Shown here: piece after piece, positions 15,103 to 22,661 of the stretch
How positions within the stretch are numbered: the stretch's first letter is position 1
How the letters are laid out: every line of letters starts with the position of its first letter
Source of the DNA: S34-282 sp034422075
GTDB taxonomy: Bacteria > Chloroflexota > Dehalococcoidia > Lucifugimonadales > Australimonadaceae
NCBI GenBank assembly: GCA_034422075.1
Contig: DAOUJX010000059.1
Coordinates: 1 to 27,085 of the forward strand
Reading direction: 5' to 3'
Length of the DNA: 27,085 nucleotides
The notes under the pieces: model-generated
What the model was told of the DNA's origin: nothing
Databases searched by the model: none
What the model saw: only the letters and a program-made list of their open reading frames with translations
Translations under genes and position numbers: made by a program

Positions 15103-16377
15103 ATGAAAAGCATCGTCAATCGTTTGGTGGTCATTGCCATGCTCATGCTGGCAATGACGCTCGTGCTAGCCGCGTGTGGCAGCGAAGACGAGCCCACGGC
15201 CACCCCAACAAGCGCACCAACGACAGGTGACGGGACATCGCCAGACCCCACGCCGACGCCCGGCGAGGCAATGGACGACGACCCGACCCCGACACCGGCA
15301 ACCGGTGGTGGTGGGACAGGTCCAACGGGGCCGGCAGCAACGCCAACGCCAACCCTCACAGTTAATGAGATGATCCTGCAAGAGGGTGATAAGTACCTCA
15401 CCTTCACTGAAGACTGGCAAATGACGCCGGCAGTGGAGGCGCTCATTCCATTGGCGCAGGCTGAGGGCGAAGTCCACTTCACCGCGTACGGCCAAGACCA
15501 CGTCGACGCCGTATGCGCTGCGTTCACAGCACGCTTCGGCATTGACTGCGGCGGACGCGGCATCAGCGCCGGACAGATCGTCGGCGCGCTCAACACCGAG
15601 CGCGAGGCCGGCGAGGCGCCCACCGACGTCGTCTACATGTCCATGACCCAGATGGCGCAGTACATCGACAAGGGCTACGGCGCCGAAGTTGACTGGGCGT
15701 CGTTGGGTGCGGACGTACGCCGCGCATGGGAAGCTGACAACGTTGACGGCAACGCACTGGGCGTCGCCAACAACCAGTACACCAACTTCTACCGCACCGA
15801 CATCTACGATGTTGGCGACCTGCCCAGGTCTGTGCATGACTGGTTGGACCCGCGGTACAAGGATGAGGCATGCGCGCCGTCCTTCCTCTTCCGAGCGGGT
15901 AACGGCTTCATGGCATTCCGCCACGACGCAGACGAAATGATCGACGTGCACAAGCGGATGATTGACGAGAACGGCCTGCTCGTCACCGGCAGCTGCAACG
16001 AGTTCATCCTCTCCGGTGAGAAGCCGCTGGTATACATGGGCTACGGCAACCCACCTGCGCTGCTGGACAGCGGCGTAATCGGGCAGTTCTGGAACACGGG
16101 GCAGGGCATCAATATGTTCAACACGGCCGTTGCCAGCAACGCACCGCACCCCAACGCTGCCCGCCTCCTAGCTGCGTGGCACTCCTCCAAGGAAGCCTCG
16201 CAGATCACTTGGGATGTCGTCGGTAGCGGTTGGGCCGCATACGGCCACGCATCGGCGGGTCTGCTTGCGGGCGGCGAATTCGCGGACGTCAAGATGGTGT
16301 TCGAGAGCGTGCCGGTTGCACGGCAGCGAGGTATCAACGCCAACTACTTCGGCGAGGGCGTCTTCGGCGCGCAGTAG
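15103..16377 (+). CDS. ABC importer solute-binding lipoprotein, cluster 2
   Basis: ATG with CGGAGGG (15089-15095) 7 nt upstream. The 424-residue precursor has a lipoprotein signal ending in LAAC (Cys25), a disordered linker of Pro/Thr/Asp/Gly to about residue 85, and a periplasmic-binding fold. ALIPLAQAEGEVHFTAYGQDHVDAVCAAFTARFGI is the standard opening of Fe(III)-type solute-binding proteins, and GIDCGG, CAPSFLF and GSCNEF add Cys residues not seen in the cluster 1 protein. It is only distantly related to the lipoprotein at 4583, so the two clusters probably take up different ligands. A hairpin (16402-16435) separates it from its permease gene. Confidence 0.85.
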   Translation: MKSIVNRLVVIAMLMLAMTLVLAACGSEDEPTATPTSAPTTGDGTSPDPTPTPGEAMDDDPTPTPATGGGGTGPTGPAATPTPTLTVNEMILQEGDKYLTFTEDWQMTPAVEALIPLAQAEGEVHFTAYGQDHVDAVCAAFTARFGIDCGGRGISAGQIVGALNTEREAGEAPTDVVYMSMTQMAQYIDKGYGAEVDWASLGADVRRAWEADNVDGNALGVANNQYTNFYRTDIYDVGDLPRSVHDWLDPRYKDEACAPSFLFRAGNGFMAFRHDADEMIDVHKRMIDENGLLVTGSCNEFILSGEKPLVYMGYGNPPALLDSGVIGQFWNTGQGINMFNTAVASNAPHPNAARLLAAWHSSKEASQITWDVVGSGWAAYGHASAGLLAGGEFADVKMVFESVPVARQRGINANYFGEGVFGAQ

Positions 16378-16401
16378 CGCCAAGGTCGACGGCACTGATT
16401 T

Positions 16402-16435
16402 CATGGGGGCGGTCCACCAACGGGCCGCCCCCATG
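16402..16435 (+). promoter_or_regulatory. Intercistronic hairpin between solute-binding protein and permease genes, cluster 2
   Basis: CATGGGGGCGG (16402-16412) pairs perfectly with CCGCCCCCATG (16425-16435). Three more pairs (TCC with GGG, one wobble) close a 6-nt loop. No T-tract. Same position and size as the cluster 1 hairpin but unrelated in sequence. Confidence 0.7.
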
Positions 16436-16457
16436 ACGCCATAACGGAGGTAGTTAG

Positions 16458-18275
16458 ATGGCCGCAGCAGCGGGCCAGGCAAGGCAGAGCATAGGCGTCA
16501 GGCTAGGCTACTTTGCCAGGGGCGAAATCGTCCTCTTCCTTATCGCCATAGTGGTAGGCGGCTGGCTCTTGTTGCCGGCCATCGGTGCGACCTTCGTCCA
16601 GGCATTCCGCGTTCCCACTGACGACCTCTTCATCGAATCGACCAGTTCGTGGGGCATCAGTAGTTTCACTGGCATCTACGCCATAAAAGGTGGGCTACAG
16701 TCAACGCTCATTGACACGGCCATCTACGTCGTCGGCGCTGTCGCCCTTGCATTCACGTTGGGCTTCGTCATCGCATGGCTGATCGAGCGGACGGACATGC
16801 CATTCCGCAACGTGCTGTTCGCCATCCTGCTCTTCCCGCTGATGATGCCGGCCATCGTAACGACGCTGGGCTGGATATTCCTACTAGGCAACCGTGTCGG
16901 CCTCGTTAACATCGTTGTGCGCACAGTGCTCAACTGGATTCCTTTCGTCGAGTTTGGCGCGGGGCCATTCAATCTGACGACAATGTACGGGATGATAGTC
17001 GTTCAGGCCTTTGGGCAAATCACCCTCTTCGTCATCCTCATAGGCGCCGCGCTGCGCAGCATGGATCCATCGTTGGAGGAGGCGAGCCGCGTCTCCGGCG
17101 CGCGCTTCTTCCAGACGCTCCGTAGCATCACCATCCCAATCCTCCGCCCCTCGGTCCTCGGCGCGATCATCCTCGCGGGCATATTCACCCTTGAATCGTT
17201 TGAGGTGCCTCTGATGCTGGCCACGGGCGCGAAGGCCGACATCCTTTCGACGCGCGTATGGGAATTGCTGGAAACCGGATCAGGCGAAGAGCCGGCCTAT
17301 GGCTCCGTTGCCGCGATGGGCTTGCACTTCATGCTCATCACCTATCTGCTCTTCTATGCCTACAGCGTCTACACGAGGCGGGCGGAGCGGTTCGCGACGA
17401 TGACGGGAAAGGGCTTCCGCGCCAAGCGCTATGAGTTGGGCGGCTGGCGCTGGCCCTCCTTCACCGGCCTGGGGCTGTTCCTTTGCTTCATTTCGCTAAC
17501 GCCGTTGCTCATCCTGCTCTACACATCGTTCCTGCCGGCCTACCGGCCACCGAGTTGGGACGTTTTTCCCGAGGCGCTCAGCCTGAACGGCTACCGCGAG
17601 TTGTTCTTCGAGAGTACGCGCTTCTACCCGGCGATACGCAACACGCTAACCATCGCGCTGTTGTCGCCGACCATATCGGTGCTGGTGGCTCTCATCATCG
17701 CGTGGACGGTCGTCCGCGGCCGCATTGCGCCTAGAGTGCGCCTTGCTATGGACCTCTTCACGTCGTCGTCCCTCGCCATCCCCGCGGTGGTTGCAGCCTT
17801 CGCCTTCTTCATCTTCTACATCTCACTTAATCAGCGCCTAAACGAGACCTTCCTAGGGTGGATACCTCTCGCGCGTTCTCTGTTAGTGCTGGTCATCGTC
17901 TACGCCTATCGGATGGCGCTGGCGTACCGCTTCCAGCGCGCAGGCGTCGCGCAGATCGCTAAGGAACTGGAGGAAGTGTCGTCTACGAGCGGCGGCACAG
18001 CGTTCACCACACTGCGGCGCATCCTGCTGCCTCTCGTCGCACCCTATACGGTTGGTGCATGGATAATCCTGTTCCTGCTCGCATTCCGCGAGTTCACTCT
18101 GGCGCAGGTCATCACCTCTGGCTCCGACCCATGGGTCATCAGCACGCTGGTCTTCAGCCTGCGCGGGACGCAAGGCGACCAGTCGGCCGCGTTAAGCGTG
18201 CTGACTGTCGGCTTCCTGTTCCTAGTACTGGTCTTCATCCGCGTGGTAGGCCTTCGCCGCATCCGTTCCTTCTGA
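16458..18275 (+). CDS. ABC importer permease with two fused transmembrane domains, cluster 2
   Basis: ATG preceded by GGAGGTAG. The 605-residue protein has the same two-domain architecture as the permease at 5948. EAA loops lie near residues 206-231 (EEASRVSGARFFQTL...PILRPS) and 502-528 (ELEEVSSTSGGTAF...LLPLVAP), each amid about six hydrophobic helices. Both EAA loops keep the Glu and Gly used for ATPase docking, so the protein should need a partner ATPase, but none follows. The next 222 nt are non-coding and then comes a pseudogene. It could borrow the cluster 1 ATPase or one encoded elsewhere. Substrate unknown. Confidence 0.9.
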   Translation: MAAAAGQARQSIGVRLGYFARGEIVLFLIAIVVGGWLLLPAIGATFVQAFRVPTDDLFIESTSSWGISSFTGIYAIKGGLQSTLIDTAIYVVGAVALAFTLGFVIAWLIERTDMPFRNVLFAILLFPLMMPAIVTTLGWIFLLGNRVGLVNIVVRTVLNWIPFVEFGAGPFNLTTMYGMIVVQAFGQITLFVILIGAALRSMDPSLEEASRVSGARFFQTLRSITIPILRPSVLGAIILAGIFTLESFEVPLMLATGAKADILSTRVWELLETGSGEEPAYGSVAAMGLHFMLITYLLFYAYSVYTRRAERFATMTGKGFRAKRYELGGWRWPSFTGLGLFLCFISLTPLLILLYTSFLPAYRPPSWDVFPEALSLNGYRELFFESTRFYPAIRNTLTIALLSPTISVLVALIIAWTVVRGRIAPRVRLAMDLFTSSSLAIPAVVAAFAFFIFYISLNQRLNETFLGWIPLARSLLVLVIVYAYRMALAYRFQRAGVAQIAKELEEVSSTSGGTAFTTLRRILLPLVAPYTVGAWIILFLLAFREFTLAQVITSGSDPWVISTLVFSLRGTQGDQSAALSVLTVGFLFLVLVFIRVVGLRRIRSF

Positions 18276-18293
18276 CGGTACTGCCCACCTCTG

Positions 18294-18358
18294 CTGCCGC
18301 ACGCTTCCTTTCATTTCTTGGCAGGAGAGGCCACGACTAAAGGCCTTTATTGCGGCAG
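18294..18358 (+). terminator. Nested stem-loop after the cluster 2 permease (possible terminator)
   Basis: An inner hairpin AGGCC/GGCCT (18328-18332 with 18342-18346) is followed by TTATT. Outer arms CTGCCGCA (18294-18301) and TGCGGCAG (18351-18358) pair perfectly around it. The inner hairpin plus T-rich tail could end the cluster 2 transcript. The stem is short, so confidence is low. Apart from this structure, 18276-18497 shows no gene. Confidence 0.35.
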
Positions 18359-18497
18359 GGCTTTCAGATCCCTCCTCTCGCAGGAATGGCGAAGGAGTTG
18401 TCTGAACGCTGCGGAGAGGATTCCTTAGCACCTCACGCACCGCCACGAGTCGTGTGGCAATGGCATACACCGCCTGGCTAAGGACACCTCCGCCGCG

Positions 18498-19078
18498 ATG
18501 GACTACGAAATCCTATCCTCGTAGGCGCTCGCCAAGATAGCCCTGAATCCCGGTGCGTCCATCCTCGCGGAGTCTGGCGTCGCGGCGGCCTGCGACGCTC
18601 GGTTCTAGGCGGTGAGGGCTTCTTCCAACACACCTTCGCGGCCTCGCATGGTGGCGAGGTCACGCTCGTTCCGCCTCTGCCCGGCGACATTGTGTGTTCG
18701 CGCCTCGACGGCGAGACGGTCATGATTCGGTCTGGCTCCTACCTCGCCTCATCGCCTAGCCTCGAGGTCGACACGAAGTGGGGCAACCTGGATCGTTCTT
18801 CTCCAAGGAGGGCTTCTTCCTGATACGGGTATCGGCTCTGGTGACCTATTCGTAACCAGCTACCGCGAAATCCACCCAATTGCGCTCAACCTGGGCCAGG
18901 AGTACACCGTTGGCACCGGCCACATAGTAGCCCTTGACTCGACCATGGACTTCACGGGCGGCGTCTCAGCGGCGAGGGACTGGTGGCGACCTATCGCGGC
19001 ACAGGGCGCCCATTCATCCAGACACGCAGCGGCGGCTCCCATCTCGCTTAGTTCATCCCGCAACTGCCGAAGAAGTAG
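18498..19078 (+). pseudogene. TIGR00266 / AIM24-family protein gene, broken by stops and frameshifts
   Basis: Reading across frames on the + strand recovers nearly a full TIGR00266 protein. ATG 18498 gives MDYEILSS, then a TAG stop (18522-18524), then ALAKIALNPGASILAESGV. From about 18584, in a second frame, GGLRRSVLGGEGFFQHTF continues through the GDIV and SGSYLASSPSLEVDTKWG motifs. Near 18790 the frame moves to GSFFSKEGFFLIRVS. Near 18834 it moves again to GSGDLFVTSYREIHPIALN, GQEYTVGTGHIVALDSTMDF. Near 18989 it moves once more to TYRGTGRPFIQTRSGG, with TAG at 19049 and a final TAG at 19076. A segment after AESG (the usual MSPNVEIET region) appears deleted. At least four frame changes and two internal stops exclude a simple sequencing error. 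The family is conserved but of unclear function. Confidence 0.85.
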
Positions 19079-19145
19079 GGAGTGTCTCCCACGGCTGCAG
19101 TGCACCAGTTTTCCCGGCGAGAGGCATTTCTCGGGTGGTCACTTG

Positions 19146-19167
19146 ACTCTCAAGTGTTCATGAGAGT
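19146..19167 (-). other. Small hairpin downstream of tRNA-Lys
   Basis: ACTCTCA (19146-19152) and TGAGAGT (19161-19167) form a perfect 7-bp stem with an 8-nt loop, between the pseudogene end and the 3' end of tRNA-Lys. It could help end the tRNA transcript, but there is no T-tract. Confidence 0.3.
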
Positions 19168-19218
19168 GAGTAGTCAGGTCGTTGAAATTGGAAACCTAAA
19201 GTCAGTTACAAGCATCCT

Positions 19219-19293
<75 letters not shown>

Positions 19294-19306
19294 GCCGTGT
19301 ACTCCT

Positions 19307-19335
19307 ATCGTAGGTAACGGCGCGCCGCCCGTCAA
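19307..19335 (-). promoter_or_regulatory. Promoter of tRNA-Lys
   Basis: On the - strand: -35 TTGACG (19335-19330), 17-nt spacer, -10 TACGAT (19312-19307). The tRNA begins 13 nt after the -10 box, leaving a short 5' leader. It is back to back with the exporter promoter at 19350-19378. Confidence 0.6.
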
Positions 19336-19349
19336 CGCAGCCAGGCGCG

Positions 19350-19378
19350 TTGACCCTCCCAATGGGCCGCCGTACACT
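19350..19378 (+). promoter_or_regulatory. Promoter of the MFS exporter, giving a near-leaderless mRNA
   Basis: -35 TTGACC (19350-19355), 17-nt spacer, -10 TACACT (19373-19378). The expected transcription start is about 19385, only about 9 nt before ATG 19394, and no Shine-Dalgarno sequence is present. Confidence 0.55.
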
Positions 19379-19393
19379 GCCTGAACCCCCTCG

Positions 19394-20674
19394 ATGCGAC
19401 ACCGCCTACCATCCCTAGAGACCGACGGCAACACCCCGAGCGAACGGCACGGGCGTCAGGGGACATTCTCCGCGCTGCGCTACCGAAACTTCCGCCTGTT
19501 GTGGACGAGCACGCTGTTCGTCAGCGGCGGCAACTGGGTGCAGCAAGTCACGCTTGGCTGGCTTGCGTTCGAGCTGAGCGGCTCCGCGCTGTCGGTGTCA
19601 ATCGTGCTGGGACTGCGCGCGATCCCACTGCTGATGGCTCCTGTGGCAGGCGTGCTTGCCGACCGCTTCGATCGCCGCCGCGTCATGATACTTGACCAAG
19701 TGTTCCTGGCGACGCTCGCGCTCCTATTCGCCGCCGACATCCTGCTCGATCACGTCGCGCTTTGGCACTTGTATGTCTTCTCCTTTGTGTCGGGCGTGGG
19801 CTGGAGTATCAACAATCCTGTAAGACAAACGTTGGTAAGCAACTCCGTGCCGCGCGAGAGCCTGATGAATGCGGTGGCGCTCAACTCGATGGCGTTCAAT
19901 ACCACGCGCATATTCGGGCCTGTAGCCGGCGGCTTCCTCATCACCTTCTTCGGCCCCGGCTGGAATTTCATGATTCAGGCCCTCTTCTACGTCGGCGTCG
20001 TCGTGATGATTCTCCCCTACCGTGCTGAGTACGCGGAGGAGGACCAGCGCCACAGGGGCTCGCCCTTCTCCAGCTTCCGCGAGGGCATCGGGTATGTCTT
20101 CCACGACCGCACGACGTTGTCCGTCATCCTCGTGGCACTCATTCCGACTCTGACGATGATGTCGACGATGGTGACGCTGATGCCGGTGTTCGCAGTCGAC
20201 GTCCTCGGCCAGGTGAAGGGAGAGGGCGACACGCTAGGACTGCTGCTGATGGGAATGGGCATCGGCGGCTTCCTGGGCACGCTGGCGATGGCGCGCTACA
20301 GCGACATCCGCGCGAAGGGGCGTCTCATCCTGCTGGCGCTGGCGACGGCGGGGATAGGCATTCTCGTGTTGTCGCAGGTCAACGCGCTCGCCGTTGCCAT
20401 GCCGGTGCTCATCGTCATCAACGCCGCCCTGATGACCAACATGACCACCAATAACTCGATGCTGCAATTGCTGACGCCAGACAGGATGCGCGGGCGCGTC
20501 ATGGGCGTCTACATGATGGACATCGGCATGATGCCGCTCGGCGGCCTCGTCGTCGGCACCATTGCCGACCTGACCAGCGTCCAAACCGCGATGATCACCG
20601 CCGCCTGCGTTGGGCTCACCGGCGTCTTCTTCGTCTCTCTGTTCAATCCCCGTTTCCGGCGCCTCCAGGTCTAA
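19394..20674 (+). CDS. Major facilitator exporter, EntS/MFS_3-like
   Basis: ATG 19394 is the earliest start in frame. It has no Shine-Dalgarno sequence, and the promoter just upstream suggests a leader of about 9 nt. The 426-residue protein has about 12 hydrophobic helices. Its opening FSALRYRNFRLLWTSTLFVSGGNWVQQV and motif A GVLADRFDRRRVM are typical of the enterobactin-exporter-like MFS_3 family, as are NNPVRQTLVSNSVPRE and TPDRMRGRVMGVY. The likely role is efflux of a small molecule across the cytoplasmic membrane; substrate unknown. The last 32 nt overlap the 3' end of selA on the opposite strand, so transcripts of the two genes are antisense to each other there. Confidence 0.88.
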   Translation: MRHRLPSLETDGNTPSERHGRQGTFSALRYRNFRLLWTSTLFVSGGNWVQQVTLGWLAFELSGSALSVSIVLGLRAIPLLMAPVAGVLADRFDRRRVMILDQVFLATLALLFAADILLDHVALWHLYVFSFVSGVGWSINNPVRQTLVSNSVPRESLMNAVALNSMAFNTTRIFGPVAGGFLITFFGPGWNFMIQALFYVGVVVMILPYRAEYAEEDQRHRGSPFSSFREGIGYVFHDRTTLSVILVALIPTLTMMSTMVTLMPVFAVDVLGQVKGEGDTLGLLLMGMGIGGFLGTLAMARYSDIRAKGRLILLALATAGIGILVLSQVNALAVAMPVLIVINAALMTNMTTNNSMLQLLTPDRMRGRVMGVYMMDIGMMPLGGLVVGTIADLTSVQTAMITAACVGLTGVFFVSLFNPRFRRLQV

Positions 20675-22019
20675 GCGCCCTCAGCACCTCTGCATCCCAG
20701 TGCGGCAGCACCGTGCGCGGGTCCAACAGCACGCGACCCTCGTCGATGCGGGCGAGGATGGCGGGCGAGCCCGCCCGCAGCCGCGACGCCAGCGCCTCCG
20801 CCCCATCCGGCGAGTCGAGCGCGACGAGGCGCGTCGGCAGCGTATCGCCGGGCAGGCTGCCACCGCCTACAGTCGATAGCCCGTCGATGACCTCCGCGCC
20901 ATCTCCAGCGGCCTGCGCGATAGCGTCGGCGCGCTCGGCAATGTCCTCGAGGTTCGCGGTGATCATGCGCCACACAGGCACCTTTCGCTCCGCCTCGCCG
21001 CGCAGGTAGTGGAGCAGCGTCGCGTGGAGCGCGGCGAGCGTCATCTTGTCGGCCCGCAAGGCGCGGGCGAGCGGATGTTCCGCGAGTCGCTGAACGAGTG
21101 CGCGACGACCGACGACGATCCCGGCCTGCGGCCCGCCGAGCAGCTTGTCGCCCGACACGAACACGAGGCCGGCGCCGCCGGCGATGCTCTCTTGCGGCAT
21201 CGGCTCATGTGCCAGGCCGTAGGGCGCCGTGTCAAGCAGCGCGCCGGAGCCGAGGTCGTGCAGCAGCGGCACGCCCTTGGCAACAGCGACGGCGGCAACC
21301 TCCGCCAGCTCGGGTTCGTGCGTAAAGCCCACCACTTGGAAGTTGCTGCGGTGCACCAGCAACAGCGCCGCCGTATCCGGCGATATCGCGCGCTCATAGT
21401 CGGCGGCATACGTGCGGTTGACCGTGCCGACCTCGGTAAGCAGCGCGCCGCTCTGCCGCAGAACATCCGGGATGCGGAAACCGCCGCCTATCTCCGCCGC
21501 CTCGCCGCGCGCGACGACGACCTCGCGGCCCTGCGCGACGGCCGCCAGCCCAAGAAGGATCGCCCCGGCATTGTTGTTGACGACGAGCGCCTCTTCAGCA
21601 CCGGTCAACTCGCTGAGCAGTCGCGCCAGCGCGCGGTGCCGCGACGAGCGCTTGCCGGACTCCAAGTCCAGTTCCAAGTCGGAGTAGTCGCGCACAGCGA
21701 CCTCCGTTGCGGCGATGGCCGCCTCCGACAGCGGTGCGCGCCCCAGGTTGGTGTGAAGAATGACGCCCGTGGCGTTGATGACCGGAGCGGGCCAGGGCGC
21801 CCACGTCCGCGCTCCGTACGAAACGACCATGCGCGCAATGTCGTCCGGCGCAGGTGCGTTTGCCCCGTTGGCTAGCGCGTCCCGCGCATCCGCCAGGCAG
21901 CGCCGCACCGCGTCGACGACGACCTCGCGCGCATACTCCTGCAGCAACGGAGCGAGCACATCCTCCGCGAGCACGCGGTCAACGCTGGGCAATGAACGGT
22001 ATGGGTTAGCAGTCACCAT
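20643..22019 (-). CDS. selA: L-seryl-tRNA(Sec) selenium transferase
   Basis: The open frame extends upstream to 22229, but the SelA-like N-terminus (MVTANPYRSLPSVDRVL) begins at ATG 22019 and gives 458 residues, the usual family length. SelA is a PLP enzyme that converts Ser-tRNA(Sec) to Sec-tRNA(Sec) using selenophosphate. Visible features are NATGVILHTNLGRAPL, the acidic YSDLELDLESGKRSSRH segment, VNNNAGA, and the PLP lysine in SGDKLLGGPQAG at about residue 292. No selB, selD, tRNA-Sec or selenoprotein gene is visible in the window. The start has only a weak ribosome binding site, and GTG one codon later is an alternative. Confidence 0.95.
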   Translation of the reverse strand: MVTANPYRSLPSVDRVLAEDVLAPLLQEYAREVVVDAVRRCLADARDALANGANAPAPDDIARMVVSYGARTWAPWPAPVINATGVILHTNLGRAPLSEAAIAATEVAVRDYSDLELDLESGKRSSRHRALARLLSELTGAEEALVVNNNAGAILLGLAAVAQGREVVVARGEAAEIGGGFRIPDVLRQSGALLTEVGTVNRTYAADYERAISPDTAALLLVHRSNFQVVGFTHEPELAEVAAVAVAKGVPLLHDLGSGALLDTAPYGLAHEPMPQESIAGGAGLVFVSGDKLLGGPQAGIVVGRRALVQRLAEHPLARALRADKMTLAALHATLLHYLRGEAERKVPVWRMITANLEDIAERADAIAQAAGDGAEVIDGLSTVGGGSLPGDTLPTRLVALDSPDGAEALASRLRAGSPAILARIDEGRVLLDPRTVLPHWDAEVLRALRPGGAGNGD

Positions 22020-22109
22020 TCCGTTATCGCACGGCAAGGGCCGCGGCGTAAAGCGGGGGCGCTTTCTGCTACCCTGCCACCCGCCACATTCACCTACGGA
22101 GGCCGTTTC

Positions 22110-22661
22110 ATGCCGCGTATGCCCGAAATCGTCCAGCGCGATCAGGTCGACGAGGCCGGCGCGCCGCACTTCGACTCCATCATCGCAAGCCGCGGGCGCA
22201 TTGGCGCGCCCTACCAGTACCTGCTGCACTCACCCGACCTTGCGGCGCGGGTCGCACATACCATCGGGTTCGCACGCTTCGAGGCCAACCTAGATAGGCG
22301 CGTGTCCGAGATCGCCATCTGCACCGTCGCTCGCGAGATGGACTGCCTGTACGAGTGGGCAGCGCATGAGGACGACGCGCGCGCTGCAGGCGTGGCCGAG
22401 CAGACGATTCAGGCCATCAAGACGGGTACGGCACCGCAGGGCATCGACGTCGGCGACGCTGCAATCGTGAGCTACGTGAAGGCGTTGCTCCGCCCGCCCC
22501 ACCGCGCGAACGACGCGACGTTCAGCGCGCTGTACACCCTCCTCGGTGAACGGGACATGGCGGAACTGACGGCCGTCATCGGCGCATACACGATGCTCGC
22601 GTGCTGCCTGAACGCGTTCGACGTGCAAACCCCAGAGGGCCGCCCGGTGCTGCCCGTCTAG
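22110..22661 (+). CDS. Carboxymuconolactone decarboxylase / AhpD-like family protein
   Basis: ATG with ACGGAGG (22096-22102) 7 nt upstream. The 183-residue helical protein has the core REREIAI-like segment DRRVSEIAICTVAREMDCLYEWAAHEDDARAAGV, with the family Glu and His (YEWAAHE). The redox CxxC of AhpD is absent, so it belongs to the non-peroxidase branch of the family. Members act as decarboxylases in aromatic breakdown or have unknown roles. The aromatic link would suit the Rieske oxygenases but is not shown. Its TAG stop overlaps the stop of the convergent monooxygenase gene in a 4-nt CTAG. Confidence 0.8.
   Translation: MPRMPEIVQRDQVDEAGAPHFDSIIASRGRIGAPYQYLLHSPDLAARVAHTIGFARFEANLDRRVSEIAICTVAREMDCLYEWAAHEDDARAAGVAEQTIQAIKTGTAPQGIDVGDAAIVSYVKALLRPPHRANDATFSALYTLLGERDMAELTAVIGAYTMLACCLNAFDVQTPEGRPVLPV

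Noticed and set aside
18222..18470. 82-codon - strand frame after the cluster 2 permease
   Set aside because: No ribosome binding site or known motif, and it overlaps the end of the permease gene.
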